From Bradyrhizobium sp. Ai1a-2 (GTDB taxonomy: Bacteria; Pseudomonadota; Alphaproteobacteria; Rhizobiales; Xanthobacteraceae), in the NCBI RefSeq assembly GCF_000426245.1, contig NZ_AUEZ01000040.1:1-64000 (forward strand): a stretch of 64,000 nucleotides of DNA, given 5' to 3'. Under the pieces are notes generated by a model. The model saw only the letters and a program-made list of their open reading frames with translations, was not told where the DNA came from and searched no databases. This document shows positions 8,560-17,265 of this stretch, one piece after another; the stretch's first letter is position 1, and every line of letters starts with the position of its first letter. The position numbers were made by a program, and so were the translations under genes.

Positions 8560-9288
8560 ATGGACGTCATCGATCTCCGCGATTTCTATTCGCAGCGCCT
8601 GGGCATTGTAGCGCGCCAATTGATCAATCGCGGCATTCGCGAGCGGTGGCCGGGGGCCGAGGGCCAGCGCGTGCTCGGGCTCGGCTACCCTACCCCCTAT
8701 CTCGGCCTGTTCCGCGAGGATAGCGAGCGCTGCATCGCCTTCATGCCGGCGTCACAGGGGGTCCTGAAATGGCCGACGGGCCGGCCGGCGCTGGCGACCC
8801 TGGTCGACGAATTCTCGATGCCGCTCGCGGATGCCGCGGTCGACCGCGTGCTGGTCGTGCATGCGTTGGAGATGTCTGACGATCCGGAGCGGCTGCTCCG
8901 CGAGGTGTGGCGGGTGCTGGCGCCGTCAGGCCGGCTGATCGCGGTAATCCCCAATCGCCGGGGTGTATGGACGCGCACCGACACCACGCCGTTCGGCCAC
9001 GGTCGGCCCTATTCGCGGGCACAAATCACGCAATTGCTGCGGCAGACCTGGTTCACGCCGACCGCGTGGGGTGAGGCGCTGTTCGTGCCGCCGGTCGCGG
9101 GTAGCTGGTTCTTGCGCTGGGCGATGGCCTGGGAGCGCCTCGGCGCAGCGCTGTCATTGCCGTTCGCGGGCGTCCACATCGTGGAAGCGACCAAGCAGGT
9201 CTATCGCGCGATCCCCGCGAACCGCGAACGCGCGCGGCTCATCCCGTCGCTGCAGCCGGTGCTCGTGCCGTCGTCGTCGCGGGGGTGA
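8560..9288 (+). CDS. Class I SAM-dependent methyltransferase-like protein
   Basis: The 242-residue protein shows the Methyltransf_11 pattern. A GLGYPTPYLG segment stands where the glycine-rich SAM loop is expected (about 46-55), then MPLADAAVDRVLVVHALE (motif IV-like) and VWRVLAPSGRLIAVIPNRRG (motif V-VI). The first motif deviates from the usual DxGxGxG, so SAM binding is not assured. Genes of this type are commonly found beside gloB in rhizobia, but the substrate is unknown. It has no membrane segments. The start ATG lies 9 bases after the family-A repeat, which leaves little room for a native ribosome binding site. Confidence 0.7.
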   Translation: MDVIDLRDFYSQRLGIVARQLINRGIRERWPGAEGQRVLGLGYPTPYLGLFREDSERCIAFMPASQGVLKWPTGRPALATLVDEFSMPLADAAVDRVLVVHALEMSDDPERLLREVWRVLAPSGRLIAVIPNRRGVWTRTDTTPFGHGRPYSRAQITQLLRQTWFTPTAWGEALFVPPVAGSWFLRWAMAWERLGAALSLPFAGVHIVEATKQVYRAIPANRERARLIPSLQPVLVPSSSRG

Positions 9289-9364
9289 TTCGGAATTGCA
9301 GGGTGCGCAAAGCGACTTGTTGCGCCGTAGCTCAACGAGCGAAGGCGGAAACGCGCTCACCAGT

Positions 9365-9422
9365 GCGAGCGGAGTGTTGGATGGTGGGCACGGCGCTTGC
9401 GCGCCTTTGCCCACCCTACGAT
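9365..9422. repeat. Family D repeat copy
   Basis: GGTGGGCACGGCG ... CGCCTTTGCCCACCCTACG forms a hairpin between the convergent methyltransferase and DUF4167 genes. Confidence 0.7.
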
Positions 9423-9438
9423 CTTATCGCGGGGCTAA

Positions 9439-10173
9439 CTACTCATTCCCCGGATTGAAGTCTTCGCTCTGCTGGGGCTGCGCGGCGGCGTCGGGGCGCG
9501 GGCCGTGCGGGCGTCGACGGCGGCGCGGGAAGCGCTCGCTACGTTCGCTGCGCTCTCCGCCGCCACCATTGCTCTCATAATTGCCATTGGCCTGTGGCTG
9601 CGCGCCTCCGGTGATGAAGGAGGGCAGGCGGTCGACACCGCCATTCTCCGCGATCACTGGCTGCGGCTGGTTCTGCGGCGGCGCCTGGTACTGCGGCTGC
9701 TGACGATGCTCGCGCTCGCGATGCTCTCGCGGCTGCTGCTGGTCGCGCTGATAGGGCTGTTGATTGTTCTCGCGCGCAAAGGGTGGTTGCAGCACGAAGC
9801 CGGGTTCCTGGCCGAAGCTCGAGTAGCTGTCGTCATCGTCGCCCTCGTCGGTCGTCGTCGCTTCGTTGTTGTCGACACGGGGCTGCTGCTGATTCTGCCG
9901 AAGCTGTTCCTGTGCCGCGGCGATGATGCGGAAGTAATGCTCGGCGTGCTGATAGTAGTTCTCGGCGGCGACCGGATCACCGGAGGAGCGCGCATCGCGC
10001 GCCAGCTGAACGTATTTTTCCGCAACGTGGGAAGCTGTGCCGCGGATCTTGATGTCGGGTCCGTTCGATTCGAACACCCGGGTCAACGGGTTCTGACCGC
10101 GCCGGTTGTTGTTGTTGTTGTTATTGTTGTTGTTCCGGTTACGCATCCGCTTGTTATTTTGACCGTTTCTCAT
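9439..10173 (-). CDS. DUF4167 domain protein, low-complexity, Asn/Gln/Arg-rich
   Basis: The protein is 244 residues. The DUF4167 core (about 25-100; GTASHVAEKYVQLARDARSS and AENYYQHAEHYFRI) is conserved across Rhizobiales. It is preceded by an asparagine run (residues 13-23) encoded by an imperfect GTT/AAC triplet repeat and followed by a long Gln/Pro/Arg-rich disordered tail ending in RRRRRPHGPRP. This composition suggests a nucleic-acid-associated or condensate-forming protein, but no function is established. AAAGGCGAG before the ATG is a good ribosome binding site. It lies downstream of prmC on the same strand after a 468-bp gap. Confidence 0.85.
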   Translation of the reverse strand: MRNGQNNKRMRNRNNNNNNNNNNRRGQNPLTRVFESNGPDIKIRGTASHVAEKYVQLARDARSSGDPVAAENYYQHAEHYFRIIAAAQEQLRQNQQQPRVDNNEATTTDEGDDDDSYSSFGQEPGFVLQPPFARENNQQPYQRDQQQPREHREREHRQQPQYQAPPQNQPQPVIAENGGVDRLPSFITGGAQPQANGNYESNGGGGERSERSERFPRRRRRPHGPRPDAAAQPQQSEDFNPGNE

Positions 10174-10641
10174 GTCTCGCCTTTTATTCCAGCCCTATAA
10201 GTTACCAGCGTTGAAATTGCCGTTGCGGTGGAAGTTGCCATTGCAACCGGCGCATGCGCTCGCGCGCACCGAATCATGATGCCATTCGGATCAATGCCAA
10301 AGTTTGCCGACCATCGCGTTGAGCAAAGACGCGTTCCCCAACCGCCGGCCGGTCCGGCCTGCGGATCAATTATTCAGCTTGCCAAGGCAAGCGCAGTTCT
10401 CTCACGTAAGTCTTCAAGCGTAATAACAGGCTTTCGTTCGCTTGGCGGTCGAGAGCAGCACAGCTCCGGCTATTGCGCTCACACAGACCTGCGTTTTGGA
10501 ACCTTTGATCGGCGGGCTCTCGGCGAGAACCCTGGTCTTCACCCGTTAACGGCTACGGGGCCAACACCGATGTCATGACCGGAACGTAGTCGTTCCCGGG
10601 GGATATTCCAAGAGGTTTTTTTGCGTTCCAATAGGACTTTA
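10174..10641. other. Non-coding gap between prmC and DUF4167
   Basis: These 468 bp contain no convincing gene. An inverted repeat GGAACG-TAGT-CGTTCC lies near 10580-10596 and a T-run follows near 10617. No known RNA family was recognised. The DUF4167 promoter should lie towards 10200. Confidence 0.4.
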
Positions 10642-11520
10642 TCACGGCAATTTGCGGCCCGATACCGCCCGTGGGATGCCGGCCAGATCGGGCCTCGGCG
10701 GACCGGCGGGGACGAGCCCGGCGGCGGTCATCAAAGCTTCAATCGCCTCGCTCTGGCCGATGCCTGATTCGACAACCAGGGCGCCGTTGCCGGCCAGCAA
10801 ACCCGCAGCCTGCGGGATCAGCGCGCGATAGGCATCCAGCCCATCGTCGCCGCCATCGAGCGCGGCAACCGGGTCGTGCTCGCGCACCTCGACCGCGAGG
10901 TCGGCAATATCTGCGGACCGGATATAGGGCGGGTTCGAGACGATCAGGTCGAAGCGGCCGGGGAGACCCGATGCATAGTCGCAGGCTACGAAGGTCGCAC
11001 GATCGCCAATGCCTAGTGCCAGTGCATTGGCCCGCGCCGTCTTGAGTGCCTCCGTGCTGATGTCGGTGCCGATCCCGCTCGCGGTAGGTATCTCGGAGAG
11101 CAGCGCCAGCAGGATTGCGCCGGTGCCGGTACCGAGATCGGCGATCCGCAACGGCTTTTCCAAAGCGCCTTCCGCGCGCAGGATCTGAAGCGCGAACTCC
11201 ACCACGGTTTCGGTGTCGGGTCGCGGCACCAAGGTCGCGGCGGAGAGCTTTAGCGGCAGCCCCCAGAATTCCTTTTGCCCAAGGATGCGCGCGACCGGTT
11301 CGCCGCCAAGACGACGCCGCGTGAACGCTTCGAGTGCTGCGGCTTCGTTCTCCGTCAGCGTCCGGCTCGCCGCCGTGATCATGCCGGTCAGGTCGAGCTT
11401 GAGCACCGCGCCGAGCAGCATGTGCGCATCGAGCTCGGCCGAATCGATGGCGGCCGATTTGAAGCGTGCCGCGAGTTGTCGCCGCGCGGTCTCGACCCTT
11501 CGTCCAGCAAACTCATTCAT
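10642..11520 (-). CDS. prmC: Release factor glutamine methyltransferase PrmC (HemK)
   Basis: PrmC methylates the Gln of the GGQ motif in class I release factors, raising termination efficiency. The 292-residue protein has the N-terminal helical domain (about 1-85), the PRPDTE substrate motif (99-104), the SAM loop DLGTGTG (128-134) and the catalytic NPPY (196-199). The ATG at 11520 is chosen because earlier codons come from the family-C repeat. It is downstream of prfA, which encodes its substrate RF1, on the same strand. The repeat lies between the two genes. Confidence 0.96.
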   Translation of the reverse strand: MNEFAGRRVETARRQLAARFKSAAIDSAELDAHMLLGAVLKLDLTGMITAASRTLTENEAAALEAFTRRRLGGEPVARILGQKEFWGLPLKLSAATLVPRPDTETVVEFALQILRAEGALEKPLRIADLGTGTGAILLALLSEIPTASGIGTDISTEALKTARANALALGIGDRATFVACDYASGLPGRFDLIVSNPPYIRSADIADLAVEVREHDPVAALDGGDDGLDAYRALIPQAAGLLAGNGALVVESGIGQSEAIEALMTAAGLVPAGPPRPDLAGIPRAVSGRKLP

Positions 11521-11526
11521 CGCTTC

Positions 11527-11612
11527 GTAGCCCGGATGGAGCGCAGCGCAATCCGGGATTCGCGCAACCCGATCCACCGGTCCCGGATTGCGCTACGCTT
11601 CATCCGGGCTAC
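11527..11612. repeat. Inverted repeat, family C (GTAGCCCGGATG ... CATCCGGGCTAC)
   Basis: Perfect 12-base outer arms enclose two units with CAATCCGGGA / TCCCGGATTG cores. It sits exactly between prfA and prmC, only 7 bp upstream of the prmC start. Related copies lie at 32471, 38783 and 41225. Confidence 0.85.
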
Positions 11613-11620
11613 AGGGGTCC

Positions 11621-12700
11621 TCACGCCGCCGCACCTTGTGCCGCGAGTTGCGCGGCCTGGTGCTCCGTCGTCAGCGCGTCGATCAATTCGCCGAGCGCTT
11701 CGCCCGAGATCACCTGCGGCAACTTGTAGAGCGTCAAGTTGATGCGGTGATCGGTGACGCGCCCTTGCGGAAAATTATAGGTGCGGATGCGCTCGCTGCG
11801 ATCGCCGGAGCCGACCTTCTCCTTGCGGTCGGCCGAGCGCGCCGCGTCGGCGCGCTGGCGCTCGGCATCGTAGATGCGCGAGCGCAGGATGTTCATCGCC
11901 GACGCCCGGTTCTTGTGCTGCGAGCGGCTGTCCTGCATCATCACCACGATGCCGGTCGGGATATGGGTGATGCGGATCGCCGATTCCGTCTTGTTGACGT
12001 GCTGGCCGCCGGCGCCCTGCGCCCGCATCGTCTCGATCCGCAGATCCTCGTTCTTGATGTCGACATCGACGTCCTCGACCTCGGGCAGCACTGCGACCGT
12101 GGCGGCGGAGGTGTGGATGCGCCCCTGCGTCTCGGTGTCGGGCACACGCTGCACCCGATGCACGCCGGATTCGAATTTCAGCTTCGCGAATGCGCCGCGG
12201 CCCTGCACCTCGGCGATGATTTCCTTGTAGCCGCCGACCGTGCCTTCGCTCGCCGAGATCACCTCGACCTTCCAGCCCTGCAGGGCAGCAAAGCGCTCAT
12301 ACATGCGGAACAGGTCGCCGGCGAACAGCGAAGCCTCGTCGCCGCCGGTGCCGGCGCGGATTTCCAGCACGACGTTGCGGTCGTCCATCGCATCCTTCGG
12401 CAACAGCGCGATGCGGATCTTCTGCTCGAGCTCGGCAAGCCGCGCATGCAGCGTCTCGAGCTCGGCCTCCGCCATGCCGCGCATGTCTGGCTCGGTCGCG
12501 GGATCGGCGATCAGGCTCTGGGTGTCGGCGAGCTCGCTGCGCGCGGCGCGATAGGCCTTCACCGCCTCGATCAGCGGATTGAGCTCGGCGAGCTCGCGGG
12601 TGATCTGGACATAGCGTTCCGAATTCACCTGGCCGAGCAGTTCGGCCTCGAGCGAGGCGTGATGGGCGAGCAGGACATCGAGTTTGGCTTCGGGCAACAT
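11621..12700 (-). CDS. prfA: Peptide chain release factor 1
   Basis: RF1 recognises UAA and UAG stop codons and triggers peptide release. The 359-residue length is standard. GGQ at 231-233 is the catalytic motif, methylated by PrmC encoded next door. The stop-codon-reading tripeptide of RF1 (PxT) is present as PDT at 187-189, in the context RVPDTETQGRIHTSAA; E. coli has PAT. This separates it from RF2, which has SPF. It lies between ptsP upstream (54-bp gap) and prmC downstream, an order familiar in Rhizobiales. Confidence 0.97.
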   Translation of the reverse strand: MLPEAKLDVLLAHHASLEAELLGQVNSERYVQITRELAELNPLIEAVKAYRAARSELADTQSLIADPATEPDMRGMAEAELETLHARLAELEQKIRIALLPKDAMDDRNVVLEIRAGTGGDEASLFAGDLFRMYERFAALQGWKVEVISASEGTVGGYKEIIAEVQGRGAFAKLKFESGVHRVQRVPDTETQGRIHTSAATVAVLPEVEDVDVDIKNEDLRIETMRAQGAGGQHVNKTESAIRITHIPTGIVVMMQDSRSQHKNRASAMNILRSRIYDAERQRADAARSADRKEKVGSGDRSERIRTYNFPQGRVTDHRINLTLYKLPQVISGEALGELIDALTTEHQAAQLAAQGAAA

Positions 12701-12754
12701 GGATAGTTCTCAAATGACGGGAAGGGCAGGGCGGCGTCACCAACGAGAGCGTCG

Positions 12755-15022
12755 CTACAAGGTGAGCCCTTCGGCTTCCGCAAATTCCGTCAGCTTCTCG
12801 CGGATCGACACGCTACCGCTCGGCGCATCCAGAAGCGGGTTGATCATCGCTTCGGCTTTCTTGGCGTCGAGCTCGAGGATCATCGCCTTCACCGGCCCGT
12901 GCGCGGTCGCCGACAGTGACAGCGAGCGGTAGCCGAGCGCGATCAGCGCCAGCGCGCCGATCGGCTTCGATGCCATCTCGCCGCACAGCGAGGCGACCTT
13001 CTTGACGGACTGCGTCTTGCGCACGATGTCGCGCAACGCGCGCAGGATCGGCGCGGACAGCGTGTCGAACCGTTCCGAGACCTTGGCGTTGCCGCGGTCG
13101 ACCGCAAACAGGAACTGGAACAGATCGTTCGATCCGACCGAGAGGAAGTCGACCCGCTTCAGCAGCTCGTCAAGCTGGTAGAGCAGCGCAGGAACCTCGA
13201 CCATGGTGCCGACATCGACACGCTCGGGCAGTGAATGGCCGTGCTGGCGGAGATAAGTCAGTTCACGCTCGACGATGGCCTTGGCCTGATCGAACTCGGC
13301 AACGTCTGAAATCATTGGGAACATGATCTTCAGCGCGCGCCCGCCAGCAGCGCGCAAGAGTGCACGGATCTGGCCGCGCAACAGTCCCGGCCGGTCGAGG
13401 CCGAGCCGGATCGCGCGCCAGCCGAGCGCCGGGTTCTCCTCGACCACGGTCTCCATGTAGGGGAGCGCCTTGTCGCCGCCAATGTCGAGCGTGCGGAACG
13501 TGACAGGCTTCGCTCCCGCCGCATCCAGCACGGTACGATAGAGCGCGAGCTGATCGCTGGAGCGCGGCAAATTCGGGCTCACCATGAACTGCAGCTCGGT
13601 GCGGAACAGGCCGATGCCGGCGCTGCCGGTGTCATCGATATGCGGCAGGTCGATGGTCAGGCCGGCGTTGATCAGGAGTTCGATCGGCTGGCCGTCCTTG
13701 GTCACGCAGGGCTTGTCGCGCAGCGCCGAGTATTGCGCCTGGCGTCGGGCGCGGAATCGGACCCGCTCGGCATAAGCGGATTCGATCTCGGTCGAAGGGC
13801 GGACATAGATCTCGCCCGAGATGCCGTCGACGATGATGGCGTCGCCGGGGTCGGCGATGCCGGGCGCATTCGGCACTTCGCCGACCGCGGGAATGCCGAG
13901 CGCGCGCGCCACGATCGAGACGTGCGAATTGGCGGTGCCTTCCTCCAGCACCAGGCCTCGCAATCGCTTGCGATCATAGTCGAGCAGCGCGGCAGGTCCC
14001 ATCGCGCGCGCGATCAGGATCGCGTTGTCGGGCAGTTGTTCGCGCGACGGCGCATGGTCCTGGCCGACCAGCTGCCGCATCAGGCGGTGGCCGAGATCTT
14101 CGAGGTCATGCAGCCGGTCGCGCAAGTAGGGATCGGTCGAGCGCAGCATGCGCGCGCGGGTGTCGGACTGCACGCGTTCGACCGCGGCTTCGGCGGTGAG
14201 GCCGGTGGCAACCGCCTCATGCAGCTTGTGCGACCAACCCTGGTCGTTGGCGAACATGCGATAGGCTTCCAACACGTCGCGATGCTCGCCGCCGTCAGCG
14301 ACGTCGCCGCGTTCCAGGAGCCGGTCGAGGTCCGAGCGCAGCTTGGTCAGCGCCGTGTCCAGCCGCTTGATCTCCTTCGGCAGGTCCTCGGCGATATAGT
14401 TGGTGATGACGACGCGCGGCTCGTGCAGCACGACATGGCCGAGCGCGATGCCCTCGGAGAGGATGGCGCCGGTCTTGTGCATCGAATGCCGCGCCGCGGG
14501 CTCGGCGCCTGGTTGCGCCAACGCCGCCAATTCGCCCGAGGCAATCATCTCCGCCAGCACCATGGCGGTGGTCTGCAGCGCCTCGACCTCTTCCTCGACA
14601 TAAGTGCGCTTGGCGCGGTTCTGCACCACCAGCACACCGAGCGTGTTGCCGGCGCGCAGGATCGGCACGCCGAGGAAGGAATGGTAGATCTCTTCGCCGG
14701 TTTCCGGGCGATAGGAGAAGGCCGGGTGGCTTTGCGCGTCGCTCAAATTGAGCGGCGTGGCCTCGCTGGCGACGAGGCCGACCAGGCCTTCGTGCGCGCT
14801 GAGCACAGTTCTGTGGACAGCGTCGCGGTTCAGACCTTCGGTGGCGTAGAGCTCGAGGGTGTTATCGACGCGCAGCACATAGACCGAGCAGACCTCGGCC
14901 ACCATATTGGCCGCGATCAGGACCACGATCTTGTCCAGCCGCTCCTGGGCCGAGACTTGCTCCGCCATGGTTTCGCGGAGCCGTCTCAACAGGACGCGGG
15001 GACCTCCCGAAGCGCTCCGCAT
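12755..15022 (-). CDS. ptsP: PEP-protein phosphotransferase EI-Ntr (PtsP)
   Basis: EI-Ntr takes phosphate from phosphoenolpyruvate and passes it to NPr, starting the nitrogen-PTS that regulates metabolism and potassium handling rather than sugar uptake. The 755 residues show an N-terminal GAF domain (about 20-165), the EI N-terminal domain with the phospho-His in GTANSHVSIVARALGIPAVG, and the C-terminal PEP-binding TIM barrel with FRTELQFM, LDIGGDK and FLSVGSNDLFQF. A GGGAGG lies about 10 bases before the ATG. It is transcribed towards prfA and lies downstream of lysC, an order known from other alphaproteobacteria. Confidence 0.96.
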   Translation of the reverse strand: MRSASGGPRVLLRRLRETMAEQVSAQERLDKIVVLIAANMVAEVCSVYVLRVDNTLELYATEGLNRDAVHRTVLSAHEGLVGLVASEATPLNLSDAQSHPAFSYRPETGEEIYHSFLGVPILRAGNTLGVLVVQNRAKRTYVEEEVEALQTTAMVLAEMIASGELAALAQPGAEPAARHSMHKTGAILSEGIALGHVVLHEPRVVITNYIAEDLPKEIKRLDTALTKLRSDLDRLLERGDVADGGEHRDVLEAYRMFANDQGWSHKLHEAVATGLTAEAAVERVQSDTRARMLRSTDPYLRDRLHDLEDLGHRLMRQLVGQDHAPSREQLPDNAILIARAMGPAALLDYDRKRLRGLVLEEGTANSHVSIVARALGIPAVGEVPNAPGIADPGDAIIVDGISGEIYVRPSTEIESAYAERVRFRARRQAQYSALRDKPCVTKDGQPIELLINAGLTIDLPHIDDTGSAGIGLFRTELQFMVSPNLPRSSDQLALYRTVLDAAGAKPVTFRTLDIGGDKALPYMETVVEENPALGWRAIRLGLDRPGLLRGQIRALLRAAGGRALKIMFPMISDVAEFDQAKAIVERELTYLRQHGHSLPERVDVGTMVEVPALLYQLDELLKRVDFLSVGSNDLFQFLFAVDRGNAKVSERFDTLSAPILRALRDIVRKTQSVKKVASLCGEMASKPIGALALIALGYRSLSLSATAHGPVKAMILELDAKKAEAMINPLLDAPSGSVSIREKLTEFAEAEGLTL

Positions 15023-15359
15023 AGGTTAAAACCCTCCCCCATATGGCCAGCAGGCCGTGTGGCCGGTAGCTGGCGAGAAACTCGACTAATCCAACAATTT
15101 TATCCATCGGCGCCGCCGCAACTTCGCAACCCGGCCGAATCGGATTCGCCGAGACTGTGACACAGTTTGCGGCGCCCTCCGATCAGGCCGTATAGCCAAT
15201 CGAGGCTTGTTTTGCCAAGCAAAACGCCTGCCAAGGGATATAACGTCTCTGTCAGCCGAATGCTGCAGTCGCTAAGAGAAATTCTTACTCGCAACAGCGA
15301 GAAATGTGGGCTCGAGCGGCTGTTCCACCTCTCCCACTGGAGATGGACCAGGAACCGCT
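15023..15359. promoter_or_regulatory. lysC-ptsP gap with a GTTTTGC palindrome
   Basis: The 337-bp gap upstream of ptsP contains no gene. GTTTTGC-CAA-GCAAAAC (15209-15225) is a perfect inverted repeat with no T-run, more like an operator than a terminator. A short CACCTCTCCCACTGGAGATGG repeat fragment is at about 15327-15347, just after lysC. Confidence 0.45.
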
Positions 15360-16613
15360 TCAGGCCTGGTCGAGACCGTACAGCGTGTGCAGTGTACGCA
15401 CCGCGAGCTCGGTATAGGCGGCATCGATCAGCACCGAGAACTTGATCTCGGAGGTGGTGATGGCGCGGATGTTGATGTTGCGTGCGGCGAGCGCAGCAAA
15501 GGCCTTGGCGGCGACGCCGGCATGGCTGCGCATGCCGCTGCCGATGACAGATACTTTCGAGACGTCGGTGGCGCTGTCAAAGCGCTGGTAGCCGATCTTG
15601 CTCTTGGCCGCGGTGATGGTGTCGCGGGCGCGGGTGTAGTCGGCCGCCGGAACGGTGAAGGTAAGGTCCGTGGTCTTGCCGTCCTCGGAGACGTTCTGCA
15701 CGATCATGTCGACATTGATGCTGGCATCCGCGAGCGGGCCGAAGATTGCAGCCGCGACACCCGGCTTGTCCTCGATCTGGCGCACGGAAATCTGGGCTTC
15801 GTCCTTGGAGAAGGCGATGCCGGTGACGACGTGCATTTCCATGATTTCCTCCTCGCTGCAGATCAGCGTGCCCGGCGGCGTGCCGTGCGGGTCGATATCT
15901 TCGGGCTTGTCGAAGCTGGAACGGACGAAGATTGGCATGTTGTGCACCATGCCGAGTTCCACCGAGCGCACCTGCAGGACCTTGGCGCCCTGCGACGCCA
16001 ATTCCAGCATGTCCTCGAACGCGATCTTGTCGAGCCGATGCGCCTTCGGCACCACGCGCGGGTCGGTGGTGTAGACGCCGTCAACGTCGGTATAGATGTC
16101 GCAGCGGTCGGCTCGGACCGCCACTGCAATCGCCACCGCCGAGGTATCGGAACCGCCGCGGCCGAGCGTGGTGATGCGGCCGGTCTCGGGATTGATGCCC
16201 TGGAAGCCGGCGATGACCGCGACCTCCTTCCGCTCCTTGAAGCGGTTCATGATCTCGCTGCCGTCGATATCGAGGATGCGCGCCGAAGCGTGCGCCTCGG
16301 AGGTCTTGATCGGGATCTGCCAGCCCTGCCACGAGCGCGCCTGGATACCCATGCTCTGCAACGTGATCGCGAGCAGGCCGGAGGTGACCTGCTCGCCCGA
16401 GGCGACGACGGCGTCGTATTCGCGCGCGTCGTGCATCGCGGAGGCTTCGCTGCACCAGGCCACCAACTCGTTGGTCTTGCCGGACATGGCCGAGACCACC
16501 ACGGCAACATCGTGCCCGGCATCGACCTCGCGTTTGACATGGCGTGCGACGTTGCGGATTCGGTCGATATTGGCGACGGAGGTGCCGCCGAACTTCATCA
16601 CGAGGCGGCCCAT
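15360..16613 (-). CDS. lysC: Aspartate kinase
   Basis: Aspartokinase phosphorylates L-aspartate, the entry step to lysine, threonine, methionine and diaminopimelate. The 417-residue single-function enzyme starts with the nucleotide motif KFGGTSVA (7-14), has GRGGSDTSAVA in the kinase core and two C-terminal ACT domains (about 265-417) with VSVIGSGMRSHAGVAAKAF, typical of the feedback-inhibited type. Its nearest upstream gene on the other strand is the PH-domain gene followed by ubiG, a common alphaproteobacterial arrangement. The downstream gene on the same strand is ptsP. Confidence 0.97.
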   Translation of the reverse strand: MGRLVMKFGGTSVANIDRIRNVARHVKREVDAGHDVAVVVSAMSGKTNELVAWCSEASAMHDAREYDAVVASGEQVTSGLLAITLQSMGIQARSWQGWQIPIKTSEAHASARILDIDGSEIMNRFKERKEVAVIAGFQGINPETGRITTLGRGGSDTSAVAIAVAVRADRCDIYTDVDGVYTTDPRVVPKAHRLDKIAFEDMLELASQGAKVLQVRSVELGMVHNMPIFVRSSFDKPEDIDPHGTPPGTLICSEEEIMEMHVVTGIAFSKDEAQISVRQIEDKPGVAAAIFGPLADASINVDMIVQNVSEDGKTTDLTFTVPAADYTRARDTITAAKSKIGYQRFDSATDVSKVSVIGSGMRSHAGVAAKAFAALAARNINIRAITTSEIKFSVLIDAAYTELAVRTLHTLYGLDQA

Positions 16614-16785
16614 GACGACGCGTGCATTCCCTGTGAGGATAGGTAGAGTGCCCGCGCTTTAACCCAAGCGCGGGGGCTGAAACGCGCGTATACATAGCGA
16701 AGCGGCCGGGGGCAAGCGGGTTCCTGGCGCCGTCGGCAGCGGGGGGCTCGGGTGGCTATGGCGCGGCGGTAACTGAGGCGTTTGT

Positions 16786-17253
16786 ATGGGGCGGTATATC
16801 GACGAGATCCTGCAGCCGGGCGAGAGGGTGCTGTATTCAACCAATGCGCACTGGATCTTCTTCCTGCCGGCAATTGTTGGCTGGGTCGTGGCGATTGTCT
16901 TCGTTGTCCTGGCCTACATGGTACCAGCCGGCGCGCCGGCGGTGCTGTGCCTGGTGCTCGCTGGCGTCGCGGCGATTGCAGCATTGTACAAGACGGTGAC
17001 GGCCTGGTTCCACCGCTGGACCACCGAGACCGATGTGACCAATCTGCGGATTGTCCACAAGGAGGGATTCATTCAGCGCGAGACGTTTGAAATGAGCCTC
17101 GACAAGGTCGAGAGCGTCGACGTCTCACAGAGTATTCTTGGCCGTATCCTCAACTACGGCAACGTACGAATCCTCGGCGTCGGCGAGGGGCAAAAGACGA
17201 TCAAGATGATTGCCTCGCCGCTCGCATTCCGCAGTTACATCACGGCGCGATAG
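16786..17253 (+). CDS. Membrane-anchored bacterial PH-domain protein
   Basis: The 155-residue protein has two adjacent membrane helices (about 22-45 and 48-66) followed by a bacterial PH (bPH2/YdbS-type) domain (about 75-150) with TETDVTNLRIVHKEGFI and RILNYGNVRILGVGEG. Proteins of this type sit in the inner membrane with the PH domain in the cytoplasm; no reaction is known. GAGG 8 bases before the ATG is a fair ribosome binding site. The next gene, ubiG, follows after 12 bases, so the two are probably co-transcribed. Confidence 0.85.
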   Translation: MGRYIDEILQPGERVLYSTNAHWIFFLPAIVGWVVAIVFVVLAYMVPAGAPAVLCLVLAGVAAIAALYKTVTAWFHRWTTETDVTNLRIVHKEGFIQRETFEMSLDKVESVDVSQSILGRILNYGNVRILGVGEGQKTIKMIASPLAFRSYITAR

Positions 17254-17265
17254 GGGCGCGCATCA

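Noticed and set aside
10174..10641. 6S, 4.5S or tmRNA gene in the gap
   Set aside because: No matching core sequence or tag reading frame; only one short inverted repeat.
11588..16646. Long plus-strand frames opposite prfA, ptsP and lysC
   Set aside because: The minus strand carries conserved enzymes; the plus frames are composition artefacts.
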